From: Bacteroidota bacterium
Lineage (GTDB): Bacteria > Bacteroidota > Bacteroidia > B-17B0 > Aurantibacillaceae
DNA length: 64,000 nucleotides
Assembly: GCA_016702705.1 (NCBI GenBank)
Contig: JADJDM010000006.1
Coordinates: 248,001 to 312,000 of the forward strand
Direction: 5' to 3'
Part shown: positions 54,621 through 64,000 of the stretch, one piece after another
How the letters are laid out: each line of letters opens with the position of its first letter
Position numbering within the stretch: the first letter of the stretch is position 1
Translations under genes and position numbers: made by a program
The notes under the pieces: model-generated
The model's input: only the letters and a program-made list of their open reading frames with translations
The model's database searches: none
What the model was told of the DNA's origin: nothing

Positions 54621-57029
54621 ATGCGTTTCAAAACAAATAAATTCTTACTGATTTTAATTTTCTTTCAATATACATTGTTTGGACAAACAGGCAATGTTAC
54701 TATATCTGGTATCATACAAGATAAGGGGACCAAACTAGCCCTACCCTACGTCAGTGTTATACTAAAAACAGAAAACGATAGTGCCTTTATTACTGGAACC
54801 GTAAGTAATGATGAAGGCATGTATTCATTTTCGAACATTAAAGAGGGAAACTATTTACTGAGTATTTCATATACAGGATATAAAACAAAAACATCAAATG
54901 TATTAATTGGTCATTTAAGTGAGTTTTTAGATTTAGGAATTAGTGAAATAGAAGAAGACACAAAGATCTTAAGTGAAGTAGAAATAAACGCAAAACAAGA
55001 TGAAATAAATAGTAAAATGGATAAAAAATCATTTTCGGTTGCAGATAATGTTAGTCAAAGTGGTGGTTCGGTATTACAAACTATGCAAAACCTTCCAGGT
55101 GTAACTGTTCAAGACGGAAAAGTACAACTAAGAGGAAGCGATAAAATCATAGTTTTAATTGATGGAAAACAAACTGCTTTAACAGGTATGGGAAGTCAAT
55201 CAGGACTCGATAATATTCCGGCATCTGCAATCGAAAAAATAGAAATTATAAATAATCCATCATCAAAATATGATGCCAATGGAAACGCTGGAATTATAAA
55301 TATCGTTTACAAAAAAAATAAACAAGAAGGCTTTAATGGCAAAGCAGGATTATCAGTCGGACTTGGAGCTTTATGGATTAAAAAAGAAAATCTACCCAAC
55401 ATACGTCCACAGTCCCAATACACTCCAAAAATAAATCCATCACTATCATTAAATTATAAAAAGAAAAAAGTAAATATCTTTTTTCAAGGTGACTACCTAT
55501 ACAATAAAACACTCAACAAAAATGAATTTGTAACCAGAACATACTCCGATGGAACAATTATTAACCAACAAACCAAACGTAATAGAACTACTACTGTTGG
55601 AACCGCAAAAACAGGCTTTGACTGGAACATAAATGAACAGAACTCATTTACTTTATCTGGACTTTTTAGTAGCGAATTAATTTTAGATAGAGGTGACCAA
55701 CCCTTTTATAATTATAATCTTACAGAACGATTAAGATTGTGGAAATTTTTGGAAGACGAATTAAAAACCACAGCAACCGCCAATGCTGGCTTTGAACATA
55801 AATTTAAACAAGCGGGACATAAATTTAATATAGGACTTAATTATACTTTTCATAGAGAAGATGAAAAATATTACTTCGAAAATATTTTGCCAAGCTATAC
55901 AGGCTTAGATTCCTTTAAATTAATTTCAGACGAACATGTTGCTGATTTTAATTTTGACTACGTTAAGCCACTTAAATATGGACGTGTTGAAGGTGGATTA
56001 AAATTTAGAAGAAGAGTTATTCCAACTAATATGAAATTTATCCCAGGACTAAATTCACCGCTTGATACAAACGCAGGAGGCTGGGCAAGGTATGAGGAAA
56101 CAATTCCAGCTGTGTACGGAAATTATGTAATTGAAAACAAAAAATTAGAAATAGAAGCTGGTTTACGTATCGAATATGTTGATTTGCAATACAAGGTAAA
56201 TCCAAACCACAATACATATAAAAGCAATGGATACAATTATACTCAACCCTTTCCTAATTTACGTTTAGCATATAAGCTTAACGACAAAAATAAATTATCT
56301 GTTTTTTACAACAGAAGGGTTGACCGACCTAATGAAGTTGACATACGAATTTTTCCAAAATATGATGATGCCGAAATAATTAAAATTGGTAATCCAGCTC
56401 TTCGTCCACAATTTACAAATACAATTGAACTTGCATATAAATACTCTTACAAAAAAGGCTACTTCTACTCTGCTCTATATCATAAACAATCAGAAGGAAC
56501 CATATCACGAATTGGAAGCACGGATAGCAGCAAACTAATCTACTCCATTATGCAAAATGCTGGCAGAAGCTACAATTCAGGAATAGAAATGGTTTATTCG
56601 CACGAAGTAGTAAAATGGTTTTCGTTTAATATTAATGCAAATGCATATCATAATCAAATAGATGCATTTTCTGTGACAAATTTATATCCTAAAGAAAATT
56701 TATTTAATGCCGACAAACAAGAAATTTATTCGGGCAACATTAAAATAAATGGTTTGTTCAAATTTCAAAAGAATTTTACTTTACAAGTTACTAGCATTTA
56801 CTTAGCACCTGATTTAATTCCCCAAGGTACAATCGACCAACGCTATTCATTGGATATTGGCATTAAGAAAATGATACAAAAAGGAAAAGGCGAACTATTT
56901 GTAAATGCCACCGACCTCTTAAATACAATGAAAGTAAAAAAAACTATTCAGGGCTCAGGCTTTAATTATATAAGTACTGATTATTACGAAACACAAGTAA
57001 TTCGATTTGGTTATACTTTTAAATTTTAA
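54621..57029 (+). CDS. TonB-dependent outer-membrane receptor (OMP_b-brl_3 type)
   Basis: The 802-residue protein has a signal peptide, a carboxypeptidase-like beta domain (about 25-105, ISGIIQDKGTKLALPYVSVIL), a plug domain (about 120-225, VLQTMQNLPGVTVQDGKV, LRGSDKIIVLIDGKQ) and a 22-strand barrel ending with YTFKF. The typical plug motif NAGIINIVYKK is present. The substrate is unknown; proximity to the ars operon, two-component system and PepSY gene suggests metals, siderophores or peptides. It begins 12 bases after the terminator. Confidence 0.9.
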   Translation: MRFKTNKFLLILIFFQYTLFGQTGNVTISGIIQDKGTKLALPYVSVILKTENDSAFITGTVSNDEGMYSFSNIKEGNYLLSISYTGYKTKTSNVLIGHLSEFLDLGISEIEEDTKILSEVEINAKQDEINSKMDKKSFSVADNVSQSGGSVLQTMQNLPGVTVQDGKVQLRGSDKIIVLIDGKQTALTGMGSQSGLDNIPASAIEKIEIINNPSSKYDANGNAGIINIVYKKNKQEGFNGKAGLSVGLGALWIKKENLPNIRPQSQYTPKINPSLSLNYKKKKVNIFFQGDYLYNKTLNKNEFVTRTYSDGTIINQQTKRNRTTTVGTAKTGFDWNINEQNSFTLSGLFSSELILDRGDQPFYNYNLTERLRLWKFLEDELKTTATANAGFEHKFKQAGHKFNIGLNYTFHREDEKYYFENILPSYTGLDSFKLISDEHVADFNFDYVKPLKYGRVEGGLKFRRRVIPTNMKFIPGLNSPLDTNAGGWARYEETIPAVYGNYVIENKKLEIEAGLRIEYVDLQYKVNPNHNTYKSNGYNYTQPFPNLRLAYKLNDKNKLSVFYNRRVDRPNEVDIRIFPKYDDAEIIKIGNPALRPQFTNTIELAYKYSYKKGYFYSALYHKQSEGTISRIGSTDSSKLIYSIMQNAGRSYNSGIEMVYSHEVVKWFSFNINANAYHNQIDAFSVTNLYPKENLFNADKQEIYSGNIKINGLFKFQKNFTLQVTSIYLAPDLIPQGTIDQRYSLDIGIKKMIQKGKGELFVNATDLLNTMKVKKTIQGSGFNYISTDYYETQVIRFGYTFKF

Positions 57030-57077
57030 TTTTCCTTTCTCTAAATCAGCATTTTACAGAATAATTTTAAATAAAAT

Positions 57078-57123
57078 TTGCGTAACTAAGTGGTTACTCA
57101 TATATTTGTAACCACTTAGTTAC
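57078..57123 (+). promoter_or_regulatory. Promoter with a 16-bp inverted repeat operator
   Basis: TTG (57078-57080), a 20-base spacer and TATATTTG (57101-57108) form an ideal phylum promoter. GTAACTAAGTGGTTAC (57082-57097) and GTAACCACTTAGTTAC (57108-57123) are exact inverted copies around the -7 box. A repressor bound here would block transcription; the ArsR-type gene starting at 57129 is the likely binder. Confidence 0.8.
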
Positions 57124-57128
57124 ATAAA

Positions 57129-57473
57129 ATGGAAACCAGAAGAGATGTATTTCAGGCAATTGCCGACCCCACACGAAGAGCCATACTTGGACTACTTGCA
57201 TTACAATCATTAACATTAAATGCAGTCGCCGAAAACTTCAACATCAGTCGCCCTGCGGTTTCAAAACATGTAAAAGTGCTAAACGAATGTGGTTTAATAG
57301 AAATAAAACAACAAGGCAGAGAACGTTATTGCGAAGCAAAATTAGATAAACTTAGTGAAGTATCTGACTGGGTAGAGCAATACAAACAATTTTGTGAAAG
57401 CAAATTGGATGCATTGGAATTGTATTTAGAGAAAATTCAAAAAGAAAAAAAGAAATCAAATAAGAGAAAATAA
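57129..57473 (+). CDS. ArsR-family regulator (SdpR-type)
   Basis: The 114-residue protein has the winged helix QAIADPTRRAILGLLALQ, AVAENFNISRPAVSKHVKVLNECGLI and the wing IKQQGRERYCEAK. It lacks metal-binding Cys, so it belongs to the class that pairs with SRPBCC proteins rather than to metal sensors. It should repress its own promoter at 57078-57123 and the following SRPBCC gene. Confidence 0.92.
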   Translation: METRRDVFQAIADPTRRAILGLLALQSLTLNAVAENFNISRPAVSKHVKVLNECGLIEIKQQGRERYCEAKLDKLSEVSDWVEQYKQFCESKLDALELYLEKIQKEKKKSNKRK

Positions 57474-57531
57474 GATATTATAACTAACAATCTATTAAGA
57501 TTAATTATTAAACTAAAAACAACTAAATCCC

Positions 57532-58032
57532 ATGTCTAACAAAAATCAAAACTTCACACTTACTCGCAACTACAAAGCTCCAAAAAAATTAGTATTTAAT
57601 GCATTCGCAAGCGCAGAAGCATTAGCGCAATGGTGGGGGCCAAAAGGAATGTCTATTACTGTTTTAAAACTTGATTTTAAACCCAATGGCACTTTCCATT
57701 ACAAAATGGAAAATGCGGGACAAGTTATGTGGGGAGTTTTTAATTACAAAAATATTAATCCACACGACTTAATTGAATTCACCAATTCATTTTCTGATGA
57801 ACAAGGAAATATTGCAAGAGCTCCCTTCTCACCTATTTGGCCGCTGGAAGTAAAAAACACAATTACTTTAACAGAGAATAATGGAATCACAACTCTAGTC
57901 ATTAGTGGACATCCTATAAATTCAACAGACACTGAAAATCAAATATTCTATTCATTCTTTGCAAGTATGGAACAAGGATTTAATGGAACCTTTGATCAGT
58001 TGGAAGAATATCTTACTAAAACACAATCATAA
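57532..58032 (+). CDS. SRPBCC (AHSA1-like) protein
   Basis: The 166-residue protein has the AHSA1/START fold: LTRNYKAPKKLVFNAFASAEALAQWWGP and FKPNGTFHYKMENAGQ, ending with the long helix GFNGTFDQLEEYL. The pair ArsR-SRPBCC is common in bacteria, where the small protein binds hydrophobic ligands; its ligand is unknown. It lies 58 bases after the regulator and is followed directly by a terminator. Confidence 0.9.
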   Translation: MSNKNQNFTLTRNYKAPKKLVFNAFASAEALAQWWGPKGMSITVLKLDFKPNGTFHYKMENAGQVMWGVFNYKNINPHDLIEFTNSFSDEQGNIARAPFSPIWPLEVKNTITLTENNGITTLVISGHPINSTDTENQIFYSFFASMEQGFNGTFDQLEEYLTKTQS

Positions 58033-58057
58033 AAAAAGGGCTTAACGCCCTTTTTTT
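58031..58057 (+). terminator. Terminator of the ArsR-SRPBCC operon
   Basis: AAAAAAAGGGC and GCCCTTTTTTT form a stem around the loop TTAAC, with a T-run on the plus strand and an A-run that could also serve the opposite strand. Confidence 0.85.
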
Positions 58058-58083
58058 ATTCAACCTACTTAACATAAACAAAA

Positions 58084-61000
58084 CTATCTTATTAAGGAAA
58101 CAATACCATTAAAGGTATGTTTCATTCCGTATATATCTGTTAAATCCACTTTCCAAACATATACATCTTCCAAAGCAATATCATTTCCATTATTCGCTCT
58201 TCCATCCCAAGTGTTTTTCAAATCAACTGTTTTAAAAATCAAATTTCCCCATCTATCAAATATTTCCATTTTATATTTATCTATTCCTACACCAACTCCG
58301 TAAAATGTTTCATTTGCATCATCTCCATTTGGAGAAAAAGCCTTAGGAACATAAAAAGTAAAAACATCATTTATAGTTAACACTTTAGAAATTGAATCTA
58401 CGCAATTATAAATGTTCTTAACGATCAACTGCACTTCATAAGTCCCAGCCTCTTCACTTGCATAAAAATGTGAAGGATTTGAATTTGCCCCATTCAACGC
58501 TTCACCATCACCAAAACTCCAATTCCAAGAAACAACATCACTCGAAGAAAGATCAACAAAATCAATTGTTGCATCAAGTACAGTAGGTTCTTCAGGATTA
58601 GAAATAAAATCCGCAGTTGGATTTGCAAACACAGTAATGAAATTATTTTTAGTTAAAGTATTAGTACAAGCTCCAATTGTAGAAACAACAGTAACACTAA
58701 TGTTATAACTACCAGGTGAAGAAAAACAATGGTTAGCTTGTTGTGACGAAGCAAAACTACCATCACCAAAATTCCAATTCCATGAAGAAATGGATCCAAT
58801 AGAAGCAGAACTATTATCAACAAAGTCAACACACAATGTAGCGCAACCTGAATTTCTATTTGAAGTAAAATTAACTTGTGGAAGTGCAATCACATTTACA
58901 GCAACAGTTGCAGTTACAGGCACTGAACATCCATCAGACAATGTTACTGTATATGTTGTATTAGTTGTTGGCATTGCTGTTACTGTTGCGCTTGTTGAAC
59001 TTATTGCAGGTGCCCATGAGTATAAATATGGATTACCGTTTCCACCACTTGCACTCGCAATTAAATTTGCAGTACTTCCCGAACAAACTAGAATCCGTTC
59101 CAGTAGCAGATACACTTAAAGGAGCACTCACATTTACGGTAGCAACAACTGGAGCAGAAACACAACCATTTGCAATATCAGTTGCAACTACTGTATAGGT
59201 TGAACTAATTGTTGGACTTACTGTTACCGTTGCGCTTGTTCCAGTTCCTGTAGGTGTCCAAGCATAAGTATAACCACCAACATTTCCACCTGATGCAGAA
59301 GCAGTTATTGAAGTAGAACCAGTACAAATTGAAACAGGAAGAATTGGTGCTATCACAACTGGGGTTGGTTCCGAAATAACAGCTGATGCATTAGCTGTAC
59401 AACCATTTGCATCGGTAACAACAACAGAAAAAGTTCCAGCACATAAATTACTTGCTGTTGATGATGTTTGAATTGGATTTGAATTCCATGAATACGTATA
59501 ATTTGTTGTTCCTCCTATTGCTGTAACAGTTGCTGTTCCATCACAAAATGAATTACATGTTGCAGGAGTATTTGTAATTGATGCGGTTAATAAAGTTGGT
59601 TCGGTTACTGTAACAGAATTACTTGCACTACATCCCCACGAATCAGTAACTACAACAGTATATGTTCCAGCGCAGGTTATTGAATTTGCAGTATTACTTC
59701 CATTCGACCAAACATAAGCAGGTATTATTCCATTTCCTGTATATGAACCAGAGCCACCACTTGGTGTTACTAATGTTTGTCCATCACATAAACCATTACA
59801 ACTAACTGGTACTGCTGTTATGTTTGACACATCAATTAATGGATCAACCAAAACTGTTACGGTGCTTGTTCCTGTGCAACCACCAGCATCCGTTACTGTA
59901 ACCGAATAAGTTGTTGTTGTTGTTGGATTAACTGTTGGATTAAAAACTGTATTACCAATTAAAGATGGGGTTGCTGCCCATGCATAAGAATAGCCCACTC
60001 CATTTGGTGTTGCATTAAGATTTGTATTTCCTCCAAAACAAATCGAATCATTAACTCCTGCGCTAACAACTAAATTATTTACAACAGTAACCGTTGCAAC
60101 TTCCGATGAAATACAACCTAATGAAGTTCCAGTTACTGTATATGAAGTTGTTGTTAATGGTGAAACACTTAAAGGATTAGCAGTAGAACCTGTATTCCAA
60201 GAATATGTATCTGCGCCAGAAGCTGTTAAATTAACTGGTACACCTGGGCATACAGTAACTGAACTAACTGTTGTTATTGGAATTGGATTTACAGTTACGA
60301 TTCCAACTGCAGTTGCCGAACAACCTAATGTTGTTGCTGTAACAGTATAAGAAGTTGTTGTTGCTGGATTTACACTTAAAGGATTAGAAGTTGAACCCGT
60401 ATCCCACAAATAAGTTGTTCCACCCGTTGCTGTTAATGTAGCTGTTTGACCAAAACATATTGTTGGTGAATTTACTGTTGGAACTGGCAATGGATTTACC
60501 GTTACAACTGCAACTGCAGTACCTGTGCACCCTCCAGAATTAGCAGTAACAGTATATGAAGTTGTGGTAGTTGGTGAAACACTTAATGGATTTGTTGTTG
60601 CGCCTGTATCCCATGAATAGGTTGTTCCACCTGTTGCTATTAAGGTTGCAGTTTGTCCAACACAAATAGTTGGTGAATTTACTGTAGCAACAATTCCTGC
60701 ACCAATAGTAACAGTAGCAACAGCAGTTGACGTGCATCCTAATACATCTCCAGTAACAGTATAAGATGTTGTACTTCCTGGTGTTACACTCAATGGATTT
60801 GTTGTAGAACCCGTATTCCAACTATAAGTTGTTCCTCCTGCGGCAGTTAATATTGCAGTGCCTCCAGGACAAATTGTTTCTGAGTTAACAATAATCGTTG
60901 GAATTGGATTAACAGTAACAACCGCTACCACAGTTCCTGTACAAGCTCCTGTAACTGCTGTTACTGTATATGAAGTTGTTGCTGTAGGAGATACACTTAA

Positions 61001-62938
61001 TGGATTTGCAGTTGAACCTGTATTCCAAGTATAAGTAGTTCCGCCTGCTGCAGTTAATGTTGCAGTTTGTCCAACACAAATAGTTGGTGAATTTACTGTT
61101 GGTGTTATTGCTCCTCCAACTGTAACTGTTGCAACTGCAGTTGCTGTACATGTTAATGCAGTTCCTGTAACTGTGTATGAAGTTGTGCTTCCTGGCGTTA
61201 CACTTAATGGGTTTGCTGTTGATCCCGTGTTCCATGAATAGGTTGTTGCACCCGATGCTGTTAAACTTGCTGTGCCACCCGGACAAATTGATGGTGAGTT
61301 AACTGTTACTATTGGTAATGGATTAACTGTTACAATTGCAACGGCAGTATTAGTACAAGTTCCTGTAGTTCCTGTAACCGTATAATTTGTAGTAATTGCT
61401 GGAGAAATACTTAATGGATTTGCAGTTGAACCAGTGTTCCACGAATAAGTTGTTGCCCCTGTTGCTGTTAGTGTTGCAGCTTGCCCAGCACAAATAGTTG
61501 GAGAGTTAACTGCAACAACTGGTAAAGCATTTACGGTAACACTTGTTGTAGCGGTACAAGTAGCTGTTCCACTTGTAACAGTAACAATATAGTTTCCACT
61601 CATTGCTGTTGTTGAAGTAGCTAAGGTTGGATTTTGTGCAGTTGATGTAAAACCTCCTGGTCCAGCCCAACTATATGTTCCACCTCCAGTTGAATTTAAT
61701 TGAATTGTTGATCCAACACAATAAGGTCCTGTATTAGTTGCAGTTGCCGTACAGCTTGAAGTACAAGATGCAGGAGCAGTAATAGGAGTTGTTAATGTAC
61801 AAGTTGGGTCTGCCGAAAAAGTTGCGGTAATATTACATGCAGCACCATTTGCAGTTAAGCCAGGCAGTGTGTAAGAAATTGGACTAGTCCAAGGTAAACC
61901 AACAGTTGTACTTGGTCCGCAACTACTAGATATTGTAAGTGTTCCTGAGGTTGGTGGATAGTTTAAAGTAATTTGACCAGTAACATCGTAGAGTCCAGTT
62001 GCGGGAACACAAGCGCCAGGTGTAGCAGTAAGCGCTGTCATATTACACAATATGTTACAGTTTGTTGTTCCATCTGTACCCGTTGCATTTCCAGCTATTG
62101 CAGAAATATTAGTTGGTGTGTTAGCGTAGTTCGTAATTAACATCATGTACCATTGACCAGCAACCGCGTTAGGAATATCAACCTGTTCGGTCGCGGCTGG
62201 ATCATAACTACAATCAAGAGGAGTGTTTGTTGTACCCGCGCACATTGCGGCTTGCGTTGCAAATGGCCCCCAAATAGCGAAATCAATATCATGAGCAGCA
62301 CTGTTACTAAGGTTAATCATAATATTACCATTTGTAGCAATATTTAAGTAGAACCAACCTGGGCTAGGTTGAGTTGATAAACAACCATAATTTGGTCCAC
62401 CTTCAGAAGTAGTACCCACAGCAGCAGGATAAGTTGCTCCAGTACTTGTACAAAAAGGCTGTGCCGCAGCACAGGTTCCTGGCGGTGGCGGTGGTGGTGG
62501 CGGAATAGTTGCTGCACATGAAATTGCAGCTGTCCAACCTGCTCCGTTTGTAGTTATAAAACCAAGTGTTGGCGCATTTGAAGTGAATACAAATGTTAAA
62601 CATCCTCCAAGCGTAGAAGAAACTTGACCTGGTGAAGTAGCAAAATCTCCAATTAATGCCGAAGCTGTTGATGGACCATTATATATAAACAAATGATCAC
62701 CTGTGCCAAAATCAAATTGCGTAAAAGTAAAAGTTATGTATTGCCCCGCTGGTGCACAAAAAGAAGCTGTATAATTTTGACTTGAGCCATAATTTCCTCC
62801 TGAACCACCCGAATCATAAAAGTTTTGTCCACAGCCATTGGTTACTGTGCCCAAATTGCCCATGTTAATTTGGCTTATTGAATTAAGCGATATAACTAAT
62901 GAGATTACAAACAAATAATATTTCATGTTAATTTTCAT
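58084..62938 (-). CDS. Giant T9SS type B repeat adhesin (one frameshift)
   Basis: The two pieces 59033-62938 and 58084-59115 form a protein of about 1,610 residues; a shift near 59090 joins SVSATGTD to CSGSTANLIASASGG. Order: signal peptide, CUB-like domain (about 30-145), poly-Pro linker, a beta domain (about 155-270), an Ig-like region, seven 69-residue repeats (about 475-955), SprB-type repeats, two PKD domains (SWNWNFGDGSF and SWNWSFGDGEAL), and the C-terminal T9SS type B domain (KAFSPNGDDANETFYGVG, IFDRWGNLIF). It is secreted and probably a gliding or adhesion protein. Confidence 0.9.
60076..61515 (-). repeat. Seven 207-bp tandem repeats encoding Ig-like units
   Basis: The protein motif TTYSWNTGSTANPLSVSP repeats seven times at about 69-residue intervals, each with a preceding VNSPTIC and following TTSYTVT. 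At the DNA level the copies differ, so the array is old or under codon-level divergence, but frequent long matches remain. It is protein-coding repeat, not CRISPR. Confidence 0.85.
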
Positions 62939-62947
62939 TTACAATTA

Positions 62948-63397
62948 TTAATTAGAGGTTTGCGAAGGAACTATAACAATTACGTAATCTGTATTATCAA
63001 CCCGATAATTCATTTGTGCGGGACTATAAAAATTAAAAAAATATTTTAATGGATTAAAACTTGAGATATTGAAGTTATTGAAATCATTTACCAACGCTGA
63101 ATTATACTTATTGCGAACTTGCACAGTTGACAAATTAACATACGAATCAAGCAGAGAAGCATTTGTTTTAACAATGAAAACTCTAGCTAAATATCCATTA
63201 TAAACATTCAAATCAGCTTGGCCAACTGGTGCTCCTATTTCTGAGGTAAGCGTATTTAAATCCCAACTTTGCTTTTCAATTGTATAGTAGTTCCCTGGTA
63301 GGAACGGATACTTTTTGGTTTCTGTAACTTGCGCAGAAACACTATAATTTAAAGCTAAAACAATGAATGAAATTAAGCTAAGTAGTTTTATTCTCAT
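62948..63397 (-). CDS. Small exported hypothetical protein
   Basis: The 149-residue protein has a signal peptide (MRIKLLSLISFIVLALNYSVSAQ) and a compact domain (KKYPFLPGNYYTIEKQSWDL, YLARVFIVKTNASLLDSYVNL). It contains no Cys and no sorting domain. It lies 9 bases before the giant adhesin gene on the same strand, so it is probably cotranscribed and may be a partner in export or surface display. The function is unknown. Confidence 0.65.
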   Translation of the reverse strand: MRIKLLSLISFIVLALNYSVSAQVTETKKYPFLPGNYYTIEKQSWDLNTLTSEIGAPVGQADLNVYNGYLARVFIVKTNASLLDSYVNLSTVQVRNKYNSALVNDFNNFNISSFNPLKYFFNFYSPAQMNYRVDNTDYVIVIVPSQTSN

Positions 63398-63470
63398 TTG
63401 AAATATTTATTAAATATATAATCTTTCTATTCTCTTGTTACAAATTTCAATAAATAAGAACAAAAAATCA

Positions 63471-63793
63471 AGGGGGCTGCCCCCCTATTCTTAATCAAGA
63501 AGCAAAAAGATTTTACAATTTAGTAGTCGACAAAAACACTGATCGTGAGATGCGATCAAGATAAAAATGAGTTTAACTGCAATTTTCAGCTTACGCTAAA
63601 AGCATTCTATTAAAACCAAACTCCAATAGAAATTTTACTAACTGGTTTAGAAAATGACACTTTAGATAAAAAGTACCAAACAATAAATATCAATTCCAAA
63701 ACGATTACATTTTTCATGTTAACTATTATTTTAATTAATTAAAGTACAATTTTAGAAAGATTAGACTCGTTAAACAAGGGGGCTACCCCTCTA
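63471..63793. repeat. Two related G-rich stem-loops
   Basis: AGGGGGCTGCCCCCCT (63471-63486) and AAGGGGGCTACCCCTCT (about 63777-63793) share the core CAAGGGGGCT(G/A)CCCC and stand 306 bases apart. The first is a perfect 6-bp stem with a CTGC loop; the second is imperfect. The intervening region holds only a tiny ORF. They may be terminators or a small dispersed repeat. Confidence 0.4.
63610..63717 (-). CDS. Tiny ORF with a hydrophobic N-terminus (doubtful)
   Basis: A 35-residue frame begins MKNVIVLELIFIVWYFLSKV and ends PVSKISIGVWF. The hydrophobic start and the final Phe resemble a signal sequence joined to the last strand of an outer-membrane protein, so it may be a decayed remnant. There is no strong supporting context; treat as tentative. 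Confidence 0.25.
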   Translation of the reverse strand: MKNVIVLELIFIVWYFLSKVSFSKPVSKISIGVWF

Positions 63794-63824
63794 AATCTAT
63801 CAAAGTATCAATATTAGCAGTTGT

Positions 63825-64000
63825 CTAATTAGCCAATAAAAAATAACCTGCCTTATTTACTTTTGCATCTTGAACATCAGTATAATCAACAATAAAATAA
63901 TAAGTACCCTCAGATGCATTTTCACCGTTCGACAACTTACCATCCCAGCCTCCATTTAATGTGTTCCAAGAGTATAGTTTTTGTCCCCAACGGTTAAATA
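63825..64000 (-). CDS. C-terminal end of a T9SS type B substrate (runs off right edge)
   Basis: The minus strand reads FNRWGQKLYSWNTLNGGWDGK and ASEGTYYFIVDYTD, then NKAGYFLLAN and a stop. RWGxxLY and GWDGKxxNG are the hallmarks of the T9SS type B / gliding-motility C-terminal sorting domain. Only the last 58 residues are in the window. The upstream body of the protein is beyond position 64000. Confidence 0.85.
   Translation of the reverse strand, partial: FNRWGQKLYSWNTLNGGWDGKLSNGENASEGTYYFIVDYTDVQDAKVNKAGYFLLAN

Noticed and set aside
60540..61286. Two minus-strand ORFs rich in Asn, Cys and Tyr
   Set aside because: They are alternative frames of the adhesin repeats with low-complexity composition and no domain.
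60076..61515. Regular repeats that could suggest a CRISPR array
   Set aside because: The repeats are 207 bp, in frame, and encode Ig-like units; there are no short identical repeats with unique spacers.

Overview
The window looks like a Bacteroidota chromosome, most like the Flavobacteriales/Sphingobacteriales side of the phylum. It is visibly AT-rich. Two or three very large secreted proteins carry type IX secretion system (T9SS) type B / gliding-motility C-terminal domains. Promoters fit the phylum's TTG - about 20 bp - TAnnTTTG pattern. The gene families (outer-membrane beta-barrel receptor with carboxypeptidase-like domain, PepSY-like protein, DnaJ-KTSC protein, Acr3-type ars operon with DUF6428) are typical of the group. 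I cannot place it to genus. Many clear genes are broken by single-base shifts, often near homopolymers, so much of the apparent pseudogenisation is probably uncorrected long-read error.

Layout. 1-4.4 kb: one secreted protein (metalloprotease, Ig-like and beta-helix parts) running off the left edge. 4.7-8.3 kb: small accessory genes, an XRE regulator with a palindromic operator and a tyrosine recombinase facing the 3' end of tRNA-Arg, which looks like an integrated element. 8.3-16.7 kb: housekeeping genes (GDPD, dapD, GT9, LtaS-like, purA, DUF4139). 16.8-24.2 kb: a Crp/Fnr regulator with panD and an NhaP antiporter, divergent from a KamA radical SAM enzyme, a tiny membrane protein, DUF389 and a ClC channel; two 14-bp FNR-like palindromes sit in the divergent promoter, and the block is bracketed by two copies of the same DUF4139 3' end. 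24.3-28.1 kb: phosphate transporter and phosphate porin, then a lone peptide-ABC permease.

28.3-36.0 kb is the most intriguing block. It is a same-strand, tightly packed set: a beta-helix-fused K+ channel, a YitT protein, an adenylate cyclase fused to an HD hydrolase, a double DUF1538 transporter and a protein made of three PII-like domains. I read it as a candidate cation-homeostasis and cAMP signalling operon. A Qnr-like pentapeptide protein, a DEAD-box helicase and a DnaJ-KTSC protein follow.

38.3-45.1 kb: porin, mazG, then an operon with a nucleotidyltransferase-like protein, two B12-binding radical SAM proteins and a methyltransferase (unknown product), ending at tRNA-Leu. 45.3-48.6 kb: HxlR regulator with a perfect palindrome, SnoaL-like and DsbA-like proteins, and an ATP-cone/PD-(D/E)XK nuclease. 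48.7-57.0 kb: arsenic resistance operon with two matching ArsR operators, an apparently exported ArsC-like phosphatase, Acr3, a Cys-rich MerT-like protein, then a two-component system, PepSY protein and TonB-dependent receptor. 57.1-58.0 kb: ArsR-SRPBCC pair with a promoter-spanning inverted repeat. 58.1-64 kb: a giant repeat-rich T9SS adhesin, a small secreted protein, and the C-terminus of another T9SS substrate at the right edge.
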